A stretch of 64,000 bases of DNA from Flavihumibacter fluminis. Lineage in GTDB: Bacteria > Bacteroidota > Bacteroidia > Chitinophagales > Chitinophagaceae. The notes under the pieces were generated by a model, which saw only the letters and a list, made by a program, of their open reading frames with translations, had not been told where the DNA came from and did no database searches. Below, one piece after another: positions 1-9,020 of the stretch. The position numbers and the translations under genes are program-made. Where the stretch lies: NCBI RefSeq assembly GCF_021491375.1, contig NZ_JAKEVY010000005.1, positions 232,920 through 296,919 of the forward strand, given 5' to 3'. Position 1 is the stretch's first letter. Each line of letters starts with the position of its first letter.

Positions 1-567
1 CCGCTTTCCTGGTTTGAAGGTGCCGATGTAGTGGAAATGGCCCGTACTTTACTGGGTAAGATCATTGTTACTGAATTCGATGGAATCCGTACCAGTGGCC
101 GGATCAGCGAAACTGAAGCCTATGCAGGCGAGTCGGATCGGGCCTCGCATTGCTATGGTGGAAGAAGAACTGCAAGAACCGAGATTATGTACGGTCCGGG
201 TGGTTTTGCGTATGTATATCTCTGTTATGGTATCCATCATTTGTTTAATGTGGTTACCAATAAGGCAGAAATGCCGCAGGTGGTGTTGATCCGGGCAATT
301 GAACCGCTTGAAGGTATAGCCGTTATTCGCGAGCGGCTGGGCAAAGGAGCGCATGTTCCTGTGTACAAACTTGCAGGCGGACCCGGATTGGTGACCAAAG
401 CACTTGGAATAAAAACTGCTCATACCGGTCTGCCATTAACTGAACCTATCAGTATCTGGGATGATGCGTATATACCAGGAGAAATAATAGTAGGACCGCG
501 TATCGGTATCGACTATGCGAAGGAAGACAAGGACCTGCCTTACCGGTTTCTGTACAACATGAAATAA
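1..567 (+). CDS. DNA-3-methyladenine glycosylase (AAG/MPG family), 5' end outside window
   Basis: Base-excision repair enzyme that removes alkylated purines such as 3-methyladenine. The frame is open from base 1 (PLSWFEGADVVEMARTLLGK), so the start lies upstream of the window; the GTG at 31 is internal. Family landmarks are all present: ETEAYAGESDRASH with the glutamate that activates water, YVYLCYGIHHLFNVV (the DNA-intercalating and core strand region) and LAGGPGLVTKALGI near the C-terminus. 188 residues are visible, close to the usual ~200, so little is missing. It converges on the porP/sprF gene with only 4 bases between the stops. Confidence 0.9.
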   Translation, partial: PLSWFEGADVVEMARTLLGKIIVTEFDGIRTSGRISETEAYAGESDRASHCYGGRRTARTEIMYGPGGFAYVYLCYGIHHLFNVVTNKAEMPQVVLIRAIEPLEGIAVIRERLGKGAHVPVYKLAGGPGLVTKALGIKTAHTGLPLTEPISIWDDAYIPGEIIVGPRIGIDYAKEDKDLPYRFLYNMK

Positions 568-571
568 GGAA

Positions 572-1582
572 TCAGAACTTCGGACAGGGGATTTCTTTCT
601 GCCCTTCTGATGGCCGCTTGATATAGATCAGCGAAATCTCGATACCACCCCGGCGTTGTGAGGCTGTTTTCAAACTGGAGGTATTCACATCATAGGTCAT
701 GCCTAACCGAAAATCAGTCCATTCAAATCCCATATAAGGAATGAGTGCATCCCCAAACCGATACCAGGAGCCGGCATAAAAGGCCGTGGGTCGCTCAAAA
801 TCATCATTCAGGTTAAAGGCAACTGCACCACCGATCAGGGTTTCAAAAGCCCCTGCCTGCCTGCTGTGCAGGGCAGATAAATGCAGCGTACTGGTTTGGC
901 CAACCGGCAGGTAGCCACCACCATGAACTGTCAATCGCGGCTGCAGGGTATAAAAAACATTGGTGAAATTTTCCTGCGGCCGGTTGATATGATACACCGA
1001 AGCACCAAAATAAAAATTGTTATCACCGTTAGTTGAACCACTGTACAACAAGCCGGCATTCACACCAACATAACTCACATTGATGCGGGTGCCATCAACT
1101 GCTTCCCCACTTGGATTGCTCCAGGTACCATCCAGGGCCAGTTCGTTTTCAAAATTTAATTGAGATCCATCGAGTCGTTTGTTACTGTACACTCCCTGGA
1201 AGCCTAATCCCAACTGATGAAACCCATCTTCATCCAGTGCTTTATGATAAGCAGTCGAGAAGGCTATATAGTTAGCAGTCAGCACGCCATTCGCGGTGCG
1301 GTCGGTCATCGCCATCCCACCTATGCCCCAGGTATCATTGTTGAGCCGGCCCCTCATGATAGGAGCATCCAGGCTGAGCGTAGAGGTGACAAAAGCTTTA
1401 CTGATAGCGGGCCATTGATCGCGATAGTTGCCGGCAGCCCTTACAACCCCATTGAATTTGCCCGTAAATGCAGGGTTAAGGGTCATAGGAGAAGCAAAAA
1501 ACTGCGAAAAATGTGGATCCTGGGCAAGCAAAGGCGAAGCAGAACATCCCAACAGCAGCAGTATTCCGACAAAAATTCTCAT
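572..1582 (-). CDS. PorP/SprF family type IX secretion system membrane protein
   Basis: Outer-membrane protein of the PorP/SprF family, found with type IX secretion and gliding systems in Bacteroidota. The 336-residue product starts with a signal peptide (MRIFVGILLLLGCSASPLLAQ) followed by the family hallmark DPHFSQFFASPMTLNPAFTG; the rest is alternating beta-strand sequence. I chose the ATG at 1582 because it begins a clean signal peptide; a TTG 21 bases upstream would add a short unlikely extension. It lies 52 bases downstream of upp on the same strand. No other gldKLMN/spr gene is in the window, so this may be one of the many stand-alone paralogs seen in this phylum. Confidence 0.85.
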   Translation of the reverse strand: MRIFVGILLLLGCSASPLLAQDPHFSQFFASPMTLNPAFTGKFNGVVRAAGNYRDQWPAISKAFVTSTLSLDAPIMRGRLNNDTWGIGGMAMTDRTANGVLTANYIAFSTAYHKALDEDGFHQLGLGFQGVYSNKRLDGSQLNFENELALDGTWSNPSGEAVDGTRINVSYVGVNAGLLYSGSTNGDNNFYFGASVYHINRPQENFTNVFYTLQPRLTVHGGGYLPVGQTSTLHLSALHSRQAGAFETLIGGAVAFNLNDDFERPTAFYAGSWYRFGDALIPYMGFEWTDFRLGMTYDVNTSSLKTASQRRGGIEISLIYIKRPSEGQKEIPCPKF

Positions 1583-1634
1583 AATAGGATAAGTAAAATA
1601 CAAAAATTGCCCAATGCCGGGGAATAATTTTCAG

Positions 1635-2285
1635 TTATGCCTGCTGTTTGGTTCCGTAGGCCAGATCGCCTGCATCCCCGAGTCCCGGTACGATATAACT
1701 TTTTGCAGTCAGTTCCTCATCAATTGCACCGCACCAGATCTTCACATTGGGTTCACTGCGGTGAACATACTCAATTCCCACCGTACATGCAATAGCGCAT
1801 ACAATATGTACTTCTTTTGGTTTGCCTTCCTCCCGCAAAAACTGGATAGTTTTAACCAGGGAAGCCCCGGTGGCAATCATAGGATCGGAAATGATCAGGA
1901 TACGATCTTCCAAATCCGGACTTGATACATATTCCATGCTGATCTCGAAACTTCCATCCGGGTGGTGTTTGCGATAGGCAGATATAAACGCATTATCAGC
2001 GCGGTCAAAATAGTTCAGCAATCCCTGGTGTAAGGGCAGACCTGCCCGCAGAATAGTGGCCAGCACAGGTTGTTCCTGCAGCAGCTTGCATTGTGATGTT
2101 CCAAGCGGGGTGGGGGTTTCTACCTGCTTATGCGCCATGTGTTTGCTGATCTCATAGGCGGCTACTTCCCCGATTCGCTCCAGGTTCCGGCGGAACCTCA
2201 TCCGGTCATGCTGAATGTCCACATTTCTGAGTTCACTTACAAAATCACATAACAGGGAATAATGCTTGCTTAAATTAACCACCAT
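1635..2285 (-). CDS. upp: uracil phosphoribosyltransferase
   Basis: Cytosolic pyrimidine-salvage enzyme converting uracil and PRPP to UMP. The 216-residue length is normal for the family. The PRPP-binding loop DPMIATGAS is at about residues 134-142, and the uracil-binding C-terminal signature YIVPGLGDAGDLAYG is intact. ILRAGLPLHQGLL is the conserved region contacting the phosphate. The ATG at 2285 is the natural start, 95 bases from the divergent anmK start. It may share a transcript with porP/sprF downstream, though the link is not functional. Confidence 0.93.
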   Translation of the reverse strand: MVVNLSKHYSLLCDFVSELRNVDIQHDRMRFRRNLERIGEVAAYEISKHMAHKQVETPTPLGTSQCKLLQEQPVLATILRAGLPLHQGLLNYFDRADNAFISAYRKHHPDGSFEISMEYVSSPDLEDRILIISDPMIATGASLVKTIQFLREEGKPKEVHIVCAIACTVGIEYVHRSEPNVKIWCGAIDEELTAKSYIVPGLGDAGDLAYGTKQQA

Positions 2286-2380
2286 GATTTTCCAATTTTT
2301 CTGCAGCTGCCAATCGTTGTAATTTGCACCCGCCCGACAAATCTAAAGGGCTGCCGGGTAAATCAAAAACTTTTTTGAGA

Positions 2381-3484
2381 ATGGTCTATAATGTTATTGG
2401 CTTGATGAGTGGGAGTTCGCTGGACGGACTGGATATCGTTTTTGTACAGTTTCATGCCACCGGTGGGAACTGGTCGATGGAAGTGCAGCAGGCTGCCACC
2501 TATCCCTACCCGGCAGAATGGGAAGAAAAGCTTCGGAATTGCACCAGCTTATCTGCCCAGGATTACCTGCTGCTGCACAGCGAATATGGACATTATACCG
2601 GCCAACAGGTGAATCGTTTTATTGAGGAATTTGGCCTGGAACATAAGGTGCATATGATCGCTTCCCATGGTCATACCAGTTTTCATATGCCCTCAAAGGG
2701 GATGACTGCCCAACTGGGCGATGGTGCTGCCATTGCTGCGGAAACCCGGCTGCCGGTGATTTCAGATCTGCGTGCGATGGATGTAGCAGCCGGCGGAGAA
2801 GGAGCACCAATTGTACCAATAGGAGAAAAACTGCTTTTTGGAGATACTGCATTTCTGCTGAATATCGGCGGGATTGCCAATCTCTCCATCAAAAAAGCTG
2901 ATGGATATATTGCCTTTGATAGCTGCGCAGCCAACCGCGTGCTCAATATGCTGGCCCAGGATGCCGGAAAAGCATATGATGAAAATGGGGCACTCGCAGC
3001 AAGCGGATTAATCAATGAAGCATTGCTCTCCAGGTTAGGGGCGATGGCTTTCTACGCACAGGAATACCCTAAATCTCTGGCGAACAGTTTTGGAATTGAA
3101 CAGGTTTATCCACTGGTGAAGGCAGCCGGCTTATCGGATGCCGATGCCTTACATACCTATACCCAGCATATCGCCATTCAGATAGCAAAAGATCTGAAGC
3201 AGGCAGCAGCCAAAGAAGGCATTGCAACGGAGGGACAGCAATTGCTGATTACAGGTGGCGGTGCTTACAATGGATTCCTGGTGGATTGTCTGAAACAGCA
3301 ACTCGCGCCGCTGGGCGTGACTGCACAGGTTCCGGATTCAACCCTGGTGGAATTCAAGGAAGCCATCATCATGGCCTTGATTGGTGTACTGCGCTGGAGA
3401 GAAGAGTACACCGTGCTTGCTTCGGTAACAGGTGCCAGTCGCAATACCATTGGTGGTGCGCTTTGGCTGGGAAATGATGCCTAG
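2381..3484 (+). CDS. anmK: anhydro-N-acetylmuramic acid kinase
   Basis: Peptidoglycan-recycling kinase that opens and phosphorylates 1,6-anhydro-MurNAc to MurNAc-6-phosphate using ATP. The 367-residue product begins MVYNVIGLMSGSSLDGLD, the N-terminal ATP-binding signature of the family (consensus GxMSGTSxDG). Further landmarks are ASHGHTSFHMP, LLNIGGIANLS, FDSCAANRVLN and LLITGGGAYNG. The ATG at 2381 is preferred over a TTG at 2324 because the family signature lies right after it. The stop TAG (3482-3484) shares a CTAG palindrome with the stop of the convergent LytTR gene. Confidence 0.92.
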   Translation: MVYNVIGLMSGSSLDGLDIVFVQFHATGGNWSMEVQQAATYPYPAEWEEKLRNCTSLSAQDYLLLHSEYGHYTGQQVNRFIEEFGLEHKVHMIASHGHTSFHMPSKGMTAQLGDGAAIAAETRLPVISDLRAMDVAAGGEGAPIVPIGEKLLFGDTAFLLNIGGIANLSIKKADGYIAFDSCAANRVLNMLAQDAGKAYDENGALAASGLINEALLSRLGAMAFYAQEYPKSLANSFGIEQVYPLVKAAGLSDADALHTYTQHIAIQIAKDLKQAAAKEGIATEGQQLLITGGGAYNGFLVDCLKQQLAPLGVTAQVPDSTLVEFKEAIIMALIGVLRWREEYTVLASVTGASRNTIGGALWLGNDA

Positions 3485-4212
3485 ATCCCCAGTTTTTCCT
3501 TTAGTTTCTGGTAACCGGTTTTACTAACGGGCAACTGTTTGCCACTTTTCAGTATAGCAGTATAACTATCCTTTTCCATGGGAAATAGTTTGCTGATCTC
3601 CTGCACATTGGCCAGGTAGGAACGATGGATTCGCACAAACTGTATAGCAGGTAATTGCTGCTCCATTGCTGCCATGGTTTTGTTTTTAAGCCAGTGCCCT
3701 TCTGCCGTTACAATCCTGATATAATCATCCGCCGCTTCAATGTAGTGTACCTGTGCAACAGGAATAATGCGGATGGTGGACTGGTCTTTGATTACGATTC
3801 GGTCTTGTTGCTGGGGCGACTGACTGGCAGTGTTCAAAAGTTCGGAAGTAGCAGCACCAGGTTGTTGCTGCAAAAATTTCTGAACAGCTTTCTGAAATCG
3901 TTCTTTACTATATGGTTTTAGTAAATAATCAACCGCATGCTGGTCAAATGCTTTCATGGCGTACTCATCAAAAGCCGTGGTGAAGATAACCGCAGGATGA
4001 CTGTCCAGTAGTTCCAGCATTTCGAAGCCATTGATCTTAGGCATCTGCACATCCAGGAAGATTAAATCAGGTTGAACCTGCTGGATGGCTTTTAATCCAC
4101 TAAAGCCATCGTGGCAAACGCCGGTTACCTTGAATTGCGGAAACTCAGCCAGGTATTCCTGGACCAGGCTGCAGGCAAGTGGTTCGTCATCTATGATCAG
4201 GACTTTCAACAT
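3481..4212 (-). CDS. LytTR-family response regulator
   Basis: DNA-binding response regulator. Residues 1-115 form a receiver domain with acidic pocket DDE (8-10), phospho-acceptor Asp54 in IFLDVQMP and the conserved KPY near 98. Residues ~140-243 form a LytTR domain (IIPVAQVHYIEAADDYIRI; FVRIHRSYLANVQEI). Its start lies 26 bases inside the upstream kinase gene, so the pair is translationally coupled. It is probably phosphorylated by that kinase. The regulated genes are not evident, but the four-gene operon includes a LiaF-like protein, suggesting an envelope-related signal. Confidence 0.92.
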   Translation of the reverse strand: MLKVLIIDDEPLACSLVQEYLAEFPQFKVTGVCHDGFSGLKAIQQVQPDLIFLDVQMPKINGFEMLELLDSHPAVIFTTAFDEYAMKAFDQHAVDYLLKPYSKERFQKAVQKFLQQQPGAATSELLNTASQSPQQQDRIVIKDQSTIRIIPVAQVHYIEAADDYIRIVTAEGHWLKNKTMAAMEQQLPAIQFVRIHRSYLANVQEISKLFPMEKDSYTAILKSGKQLPVSKTGYQKLKEKLGI

Positions 4213-5248
4213 AAACTTGCGGAATGATTACAGTGGTGATAAATTGGTTGGACTCCTGTTTTACCTGGAGTAAATCGGCTCTTCCGAAAAGCAGGTAGAG
4301 CCTGCGTTGTACGGATTGCAATCCGAATCCGGTGCCGGTTTTACGGGTGGGTGTTTCAGGATCAAAAGGGTTACTAACGGTGATGAATAATTGCTTATCC
4401 CGGATGGCTGTTTTTACTTCGATCAGTACCTCCCCGGTGGTTTCATACAAACCATACTTGATGGCGTTTTCAACCAGGGGCTGCAGGAGCAACGGTGGTA
4501 TGCTTGCTTCAGCTTGTGTTTCATCCGATTCTATCAATACCTGTAACCGGTGGCCAAATCGCATGCGTTCAATTTGCAGGTAACGATTGATCTGGTCCAG
4601 TTCTTCTTTCAATGCCACCAGTTTATTTTCTTTTTGATGAATGGTTCCGCGTAAAAAGGAAGCCAGTTGTTCTGTCATATTTCGTGCTTCCTGCGGTCGG
4701 GTGCCTATCAATGCATTGATCGAGTTTAAACTGTTGAATAAAAAATGCGGTTGCAGTTGTTGCCGGAGTTTAAACAATTCCGCTTCCGTGGCCAGTTGCT
4801 GGATTTCCTGCCGATGTTTCTTCTCAGCCTCTTCTCTTTGCAGCAGATTAAAAAGTAAGATCAGTACGAGGATACTGATAACCGTGAGCAGGGAAAACCC
4901 AATCCGGATTTGCATGGTTGCATTTAGCATATCAACGTACCCTGGATTATCAGGGATGATGGAGGTCAGCATTAGTTTTGCAGCAATCGGCAACAGGGTC
5001 GAAAATCCGGCTGTGAGAATGATCGCTGCCCAGAATCCGGTGGCATTGGGTGTGTAAAATCTGAATATGCGTCTAAGGGTCACTGTTGCAAACACCAACA
5101 GAAAGCTATTGGTCAGCGATTCCGTAATACTGATGGAAAAGGAATAGCCATTGGTAAGCAGAGCAAAAAAATTGATCTGCCAGATCAGGTAAATAAAGAT
5201 GCTGCTTAAGATTAGCAGCGATCTGTTATTAAAGGGAATCGATGGCAT
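4187..5248 (-). CDS. LytS/YehU-type sensor histidine kinase
   Basis: Inner-membrane sensor kinase of 353 residues. Four predicted membrane segments lie at about 10-30, 45-60, 72-96 and 115-137, followed by a charged coiled-coil linker. Next come the His_kinase domain with LQPHFLFNSLNSI (phospho-acceptor His168) and a HATPase_c domain (PLLLQPLVENAIKYGL; GTGFGLQSVQRRL). There is no obvious extracellular sensor domain, so sensing probably occurs in the membrane bundle or through partners. It overlaps the DUF4288-like gene by 20 bases upstream and the LytTR gene by 26 bases downstream, marking one operon. Confidence 0.92.
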   Translation of the reverse strand: MPSIPFNNRSLLILSSIFIYLIWQINFFALLTNGYSFSISITESLTNSFLLVFATVTLRRIFRFYTPNATGFWAAIILTAGFSTLLPIAAKLMLTSIIPDNPGYVDMLNATMQIRIGFSLLTVISILVLILLFNLLQREEAEKKHRQEIQQLATEAELFKLRQQLQPHFLFNSLNSINALIGTRPQEARNMTEQLASFLRGTIHQKENKLVALKEELDQINRYLQIERMRFGHRLQVLIESDETQAEASIPPLLLQPLVENAIKYGLYETTGEVLIEVKTAIRDKQLFITVSNPFDPETPTRKTGTGFGLQSVQRRLYLLFGRADLLQVKQESNQFITTVIIPQVYVESPDHR

Positions 5249-5585
5249 GTTCCTGTTTGTGTTGTAGTTGGATGGTCTTGTCTTTTACAAAATTGCGATA
5301 GCCTTCTGCGTGTTCAATTTCCCTGTGTTGCTGGTAGAGTTCCGCTCCGTGGAAAAAGCCGGGGAGGCTGATCAGTTCCTTTATTCCCAGGAATTTCCAT
5401 TCTACTTTAGCGCTGTTGTTGAACTGCCAGACCAGCAATTCCTGCTGACCGATTTCATGCGCTGCATTCAGGGCTTCAGTTCTACTACCGGTTTCGAGTA
5501 GTCGAACCTGTTCTTCAAACTGCGGTGTGTGTGCACCTTCACCGCAGATGATCTCATAAACAAGTGTAGCCAGGTAATAAGACAT
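5229..5585 (-). CDS. DUF4288-like small protein
   Basis: Soluble 118-residue protein without signal peptide. The pattern MSYYLATLVYEI, then a segment ending in an Ala/Glu-rich helix (GSRTEALNAAHEIG), then VEWKFLGIKELISL resembles the DUF4288 family, which has no assigned biochemical role. It sits second in the operon, 24 bases downstream of the LiaF-like gene, and overlaps the kinase start by 20 bases. That tight coupling suggests a role linked to the two-component system, but this is inference only. Confidence 0.6.
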   Translation of the reverse strand: MSYYLATLVYEIICGEGAHTPQFEEQVRLLETGSRTEALNAAHEIGQQELLVWQFNNSAKVEWKFLGIKELISLPGFFHGAELYQQHREIEHAEGYRNFVKDKTIQLQHKQEHAIDSL

Positions 5586-5609
5586 AAGGATGGTTTAATG
5601 GTTAATGGC

Positions 5610-6356
5610 TTATACGGTGGTGATCTGTATTCCTCCAAATACGGCATTGGCCTCGAGGTACATGATCTTATCAGAATAGATGCTGTGCTGCGGACGTTTG
5701 TCTTCTACTCCACCAAGTACTGCATTGTTCTCCATTTTCAATTGCCAGTGCGAGGGTACAATCAGTCGGATACTTCCAAATACGGCGTTGAGTTCCAGTT
5801 TGGGCGGCGTATCAAAATCTGCCTGCAGTAAGTTGATTTCCGCACTACCGAATACCGTGGATACTTCTCCTCCGCGGAAGGTTTTGGAGATCACAAATTT
5901 TCTGACGGTACCGAATACGGTGGATTCATCCAGTCTGTCGGTCATCGTTCCAGGAACTGGATCACCCTCTAGCGTGGCAGCTGCAACGCGTGCAGCTTTG
6001 TCAGTATTCCAGCGCCTGGGGCCCAGTATTAAAATGAGTCCCGCAACCACCATAAACACCGGCCAGAAAAATTCACGTGGGAAGAAATTGGGGAAAGCGC
6101 GTTCAGCCAAAAAGAAAGCACCAATTGCCATGGGCCAAATCCAGCCGGTTCCTTTAAAGCGCTGGCTTACACCTACTGCAAAACCAACTGCAATCAGGAT
6201 CATCGGCCAGGAAAAAATCCAGCGCGGTATCAATAAGCCTGCTTTGCTGGCGAATAACAATCCGCCAAGCACAATCAGCATAATTCCAAAAATATACCGT
6301 CCGTTTTTATCTCCTCTGCAGGGGCGCTGTCTCCGGTATCTATTTTCTGTGTTCAT
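5610..6356 (-). CDS. LiaF-like membrane protein (LiaF-TM and LiaF C-terminal domains)
   Basis: First gene of the envelope-stress-like operon, 248 residues. The N-terminal half has four closely spaced hydrophobic segments starting at YIFGIMLIVLGGLLFASKAG, typical of the LiaF transmembrane domain. The C-terminal half contains repeated turns (STVFGTV, STVFGSAEI, NAVFGSIRL, NAVLGGVE, NAVFGGIQI) that form the small beta-solenoid of LiaF/VraT-type proteins. In Firmicutes LiaF inhibits the LiaRS kinase; here its neighbour is a LytS/LytTR pair, so a modulator role is inferred. The ATG at 6356 is preferred to a TTG three codons upstream. Confidence 0.8.
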   Translation of the reverse strand: MNTENRYRRQRPCRGDKNGRYIFGIMLIVLGGLLFASKAGLLIPRWIFSWPMILIAVGFAVGVSQRFKGTGWIWPMAIGAFFLAERAFPNFFPREFFWPVFMVVAGLILILGPRRWNTDKAARVAAATLEGDPVPGTMTDRLDESTVFGTVRKFVISKTFRGGEVSTVFGSAEINLLQADFDTPPKLELNAVFGSIRLIVPSHWQLKMENNAVLGGVEDKRPQHSIYSDKIMYLEANAVFGGIQITTV

Positions 6357-6465
6357 GAGTTTCAAATTTTAAGTAAAACTAAGGCAGGGCAATTCCCTTG
6401 GCAAGGAGATTCCCGCCATTTCACCTGCTTTCTCGGTAAAGCCCGGATTTTCGTCGGTCAATTCT

Positions 6466-8097
6466 TCAAAGGAACCGAAACTGCCGGCCATCAAACAGAC
6501 CGCGGTCAGAGAGTTTGAGTTCAGGGATCACCAGCAGCGCCATAAAAGAAAGGGTCATAAAGGGGGCAGACAACCTACTGCCCTGAGCTTTGGCCATGGT
6601 ATCGATTTGTGTATAAGCAGCAGCTACTTCCAGCCCATCATCTGCGCTCATGAGTCCGGCTACCGGCAAAGGCAACACTGCCGACTCGGAAGCATTCACA
6701 CAACTTAAACCTCCCTGCTCCCGAATCACCAGGTTGATTGCTTCCACCAAAGAAGCATCATCCGCACCTACGGCGATAATATTATGCGAGTCGTGCGCCA
6801 CTGAGGAGGCAATTGCCCCCTGCTGTAAACCAAACCCCTGTATAAATGCCTTGGCTACAGGAGCCGGCTGATATCGGTTCACAACTACCAGTTTCAATAA
6901 ATCATTGGATGGGTTGCTGCACCAACCGCCTTCCTGCACCACCAGATCAGCTGCACTGATTTCCCTGGTGCCTGTTATCAATTGTCCATCATAGGCCACA
7001 ATCGCAGGTAGCGGTGTTCCAACTGCCGGCATAAAAACAGTGTGCTGTTCAATTGGTGAACAATGAAATTGATTAATCGGTTCCACAGCAATCTCGGGGA
7101 TCCTGCTCTCCCCATTTTCATATACACATTCCCCATTGATCCAGGTGGATTCCACTTCAAAATGTTCCAGGTCGCGCAGCAACACAAAATCCGCCCAATC
7201 ACCTTCCCGCAACAATCCCACATCCATCTTATAATGCTCCACCGGGTTCACACAGGCTGCTTTCAATACATCAAATAAATCCAGTTCATGTGTCACTGCC
7301 CGGGCACAGAGCTGGTTGATATGTCCCAATAGCAAACTGTCCGGATGTTTATCATCACTGCAGAACATGATCTGATCCGGATGCGTCCGCAGCAACTCAA
7401 TCAATGCTTCAAAATTCTTGGCGGCACTGCCTTCGCGGATCAGGATTTTCATCCCCTGCTGTGCTTTGTCCAGCCCTTCTTCATAAGTAAAACATTCGTG
7501 ATCGGTACTCATTCCGGCCGCGATATAATGTGCTGCCTGCTCACCTCTTAATCCGGGTGCGTGCCCATCGATCGGTTTGCCCAACTCCTGCGCAGCTACA
7601 ATCTTGGCCATCACTTCCGGATCGCCATTGAGCACGCCGGGAAAATTCATCATCTCACTGAGGTAGTAAATATCATCGCGTTCCAGCAATCGCTTTACTG
7701 CTGCCAGGTCCAGCACGGCCCCGGCAGTTTCAAACACTGTGGCTGGTACACAACTGGGTGCACCAAAATGAAATTTAAAGGGGACAGCTTTCCCATTTTC
7801 GATCATAAATTCCACCCCGGCTTCTCCGCAAACATTGGCTATCTCATGCGGATCCGAAATCGTGGCAACTGTTCCATGTTTCACCGCCAGTTTCGCAAAG
7901 GCAGAGGGCACCAGCAAGGAACTTTCAATGTGTACATGGGCATCCACAAAACCCGGACAGATATAATGCGCCGCCGTATTCGGGTTCTCAGAAAGATGCC
8001 GGATCTCCTTGATCCGTTGACCCTCCAGGTGGATTTCGGCATAATATATGTTTCTGTTTGGGATATCAACCAGGTTGCCCTGCAGGATCTGTTCCAT
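6466..8097 (-). CDS. ade: adenine deaminase
   Basis: Metal-dependent amidohydrolase converting adenine to hypoxanthine and ammonia, 543 residues. Recognisable landmarks are the metal-binding GFVDAHVHIESSL, DPHEIANVCGEAGVEFM, PIDGHAPGL, DHECFTYEEGLDK, MFCSDDKHPDSLL and the C-terminal adenine-deaminase domain with GSRLSAPFMTLSFMALLVIPELKLSDRG split across its length. Length and domain order are normal. It is flanked by the LiaF-like operon downstream and a divergent LolA-like gene upstream, and seems to be transcribed alone. Confidence 0.93.
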   Translation of the reverse strand: MEQILQGNLVDIPNRNIYYAEIHLEGQRIKEIRHLSENPNTAAHYICPGFVDAHVHIESSLLVPSAFAKLAVKHGTVATISDPHEIANVCGEAGVEFMIENGKAVPFKFHFGAPSCVPATVFETAGAVLDLAAVKRLLERDDIYYLSEMMNFPGVLNGDPEVMAKIVAAQELGKPIDGHAPGLRGEQAAHYIAAGMSTDHECFTYEEGLDKAQQGMKILIREGSAAKNFEALIELLRTHPDQIMFCSDDKHPDSLLLGHINQLCARAVTHELDLFDVLKAACVNPVEHYKMDVGLLREGDWADFVLLRDLEHFEVESTWINGECVYENGESRIPEIAVEPINQFHCSPIEQHTVFMPAVGTPLPAIVAYDGQLITGTREISAADLVVQEGGWCSNPSNDLLKLVVVNRYQPAPVAKAFIQGFGLQQGAIASSVAHDSHNIIAVGADDASLVEAINLVIREQGGLSCVNASESAVLPLPVAGLMSADDGLEVAAAYTQIDTMAKAQGSRLSAPFMTLSFMALLVIPELKLSDRGLFDGRQFRFL

Positions 8098-8206
8098 GGT
8101 GAAAGCTTAGATACGCAATATACCCAACAACCACAGAAATGATAAAAAACCGTGTTTTCTCTGTAATGATTTGGATGATCGGTCAACTAATAGATTAAGA
8201 ACCGGC

Positions 8207-8214
8207 TAAATTTG
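8207..8214 (+). promoter_or_regulatory. putative -7 box (TAAATTTG)
   Basis: TAAATTTG matches the Bacteroidota sigma-ABfr -7 consensus TAnnTTTG exactly and ends 16 bases before the ATG at 8231. I do not see a TTG at the expected -33 position, so support is partial. Confidence 0.35.
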
Positions 8215-8230
8215 ATTCAAATTGCGCACT

Positions 8231-8980
8231 ATGACGAAAGGAACTGCTTTTACCTTACTGACCTGCCTGGTCTTTGGCTTTTTTACCGTCCAGGCACAAA
8301 CGGTGGATGAGGTATTGGCCGGATATGAAAAAGCCCTCGGTGGAAAAGAAAAACTACAAACACTGAAATCGGTTTATATGGAAGGCGTGTCCATCGCCGG
8401 CAATGGAAATGAGATCACTTCCAAAATGACCAAAGTGGATCAGCAGCTCATGCGGTCCGAAATCAATTTTGGTATGGGCTCTTTTAATGTATTGCTAACT
8501 GATAAAGGCGGATGGGTTTCCAATCCACGTAATGGCGGGAAGTTTGAACCCATGCCGGAAGAACGTTACAAAGCAGCACTGGGTGAGCTGGATCTGATCG
8601 GGCCACTTTATAATTATGCTGCCAAAGGCCACAAAGCCCAGCTCGAAGGAAAGGAATCCATCAATGGAAAAGAAGCCTATAAAATCAAACTGACCCTCGC
8701 AAACGGAAATGAGGTAACCTATTTCATTGACGCCACCAGCTACCTGCTGGTACGTGAGATCCGCAAGGGTGGGGGCATGTTTGGAGGCGGACAAAGAAGA
8801 GGCGCCAATGCCGACCAGCAACCCCAGGAGGTGATTACCGATTACAGCGATTACCAATCCACCCCGGAAGGTTTTTTATTCCCTTTTACAGTTAAACGCA
8901 ACGGAATGGGGGGAGAAACCATCTATGAAAAGATCGAGGTGAACAAACCGGTAGATCCGAAGTTATATAAAGCAGAATAA
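8231..8980 (+). CDS. LolA-like periplasmic protein, paralog 1
   Basis: Exported protein of 249 residues with signal peptide MTKGTAFTLLTCLVFGFFTVQAQ. It then reads TVDEVLAGYEKALGGKEKLQTLKSV, the N-terminal pattern of Bacteroidota proteins with an outer-membrane lipoprotein-sorting (LolA-like) fold. Later segments GKEAYKIKLTLANGNEVTYF and FIDATSYLLVREI form the antiparallel sheet; residues ~180-195 are a Gly/Arg-rich loop (GGGMFGGGQRRG) that the neighbour lacks. It is clearly homologous to the next gene. The cargo is unknown. The ATG at 8231 begins the signal peptide; a TTG at 8222 is a poorer start. Confidence 0.75.
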   Translation: MTKGTAFTLLTCLVFGFFTVQAQTVDEVLAGYEKALGGKEKLQTLKSVYMEGVSIAGNGNEITSKMTKVDQQLMRSEINFGMGSFNVLLTDKGGWVSNPRNGGKFEPMPEERYKAALGELDLIGPLYNYAAKGHKAQLEGKESINGKEAYKIKLTLANGNEVTYFIDATSYLLVREIRKGGGMFGGGQRRGANADQQPQEVITDYSDYQSTPEGFLFPFTVKRNGMGGETIYEKIEVNKPVDPKLYKAE

Positions 8981-9020
8981 GGACACACTCAAATACCAAC
9001 TATACATTAAACAGAAACAC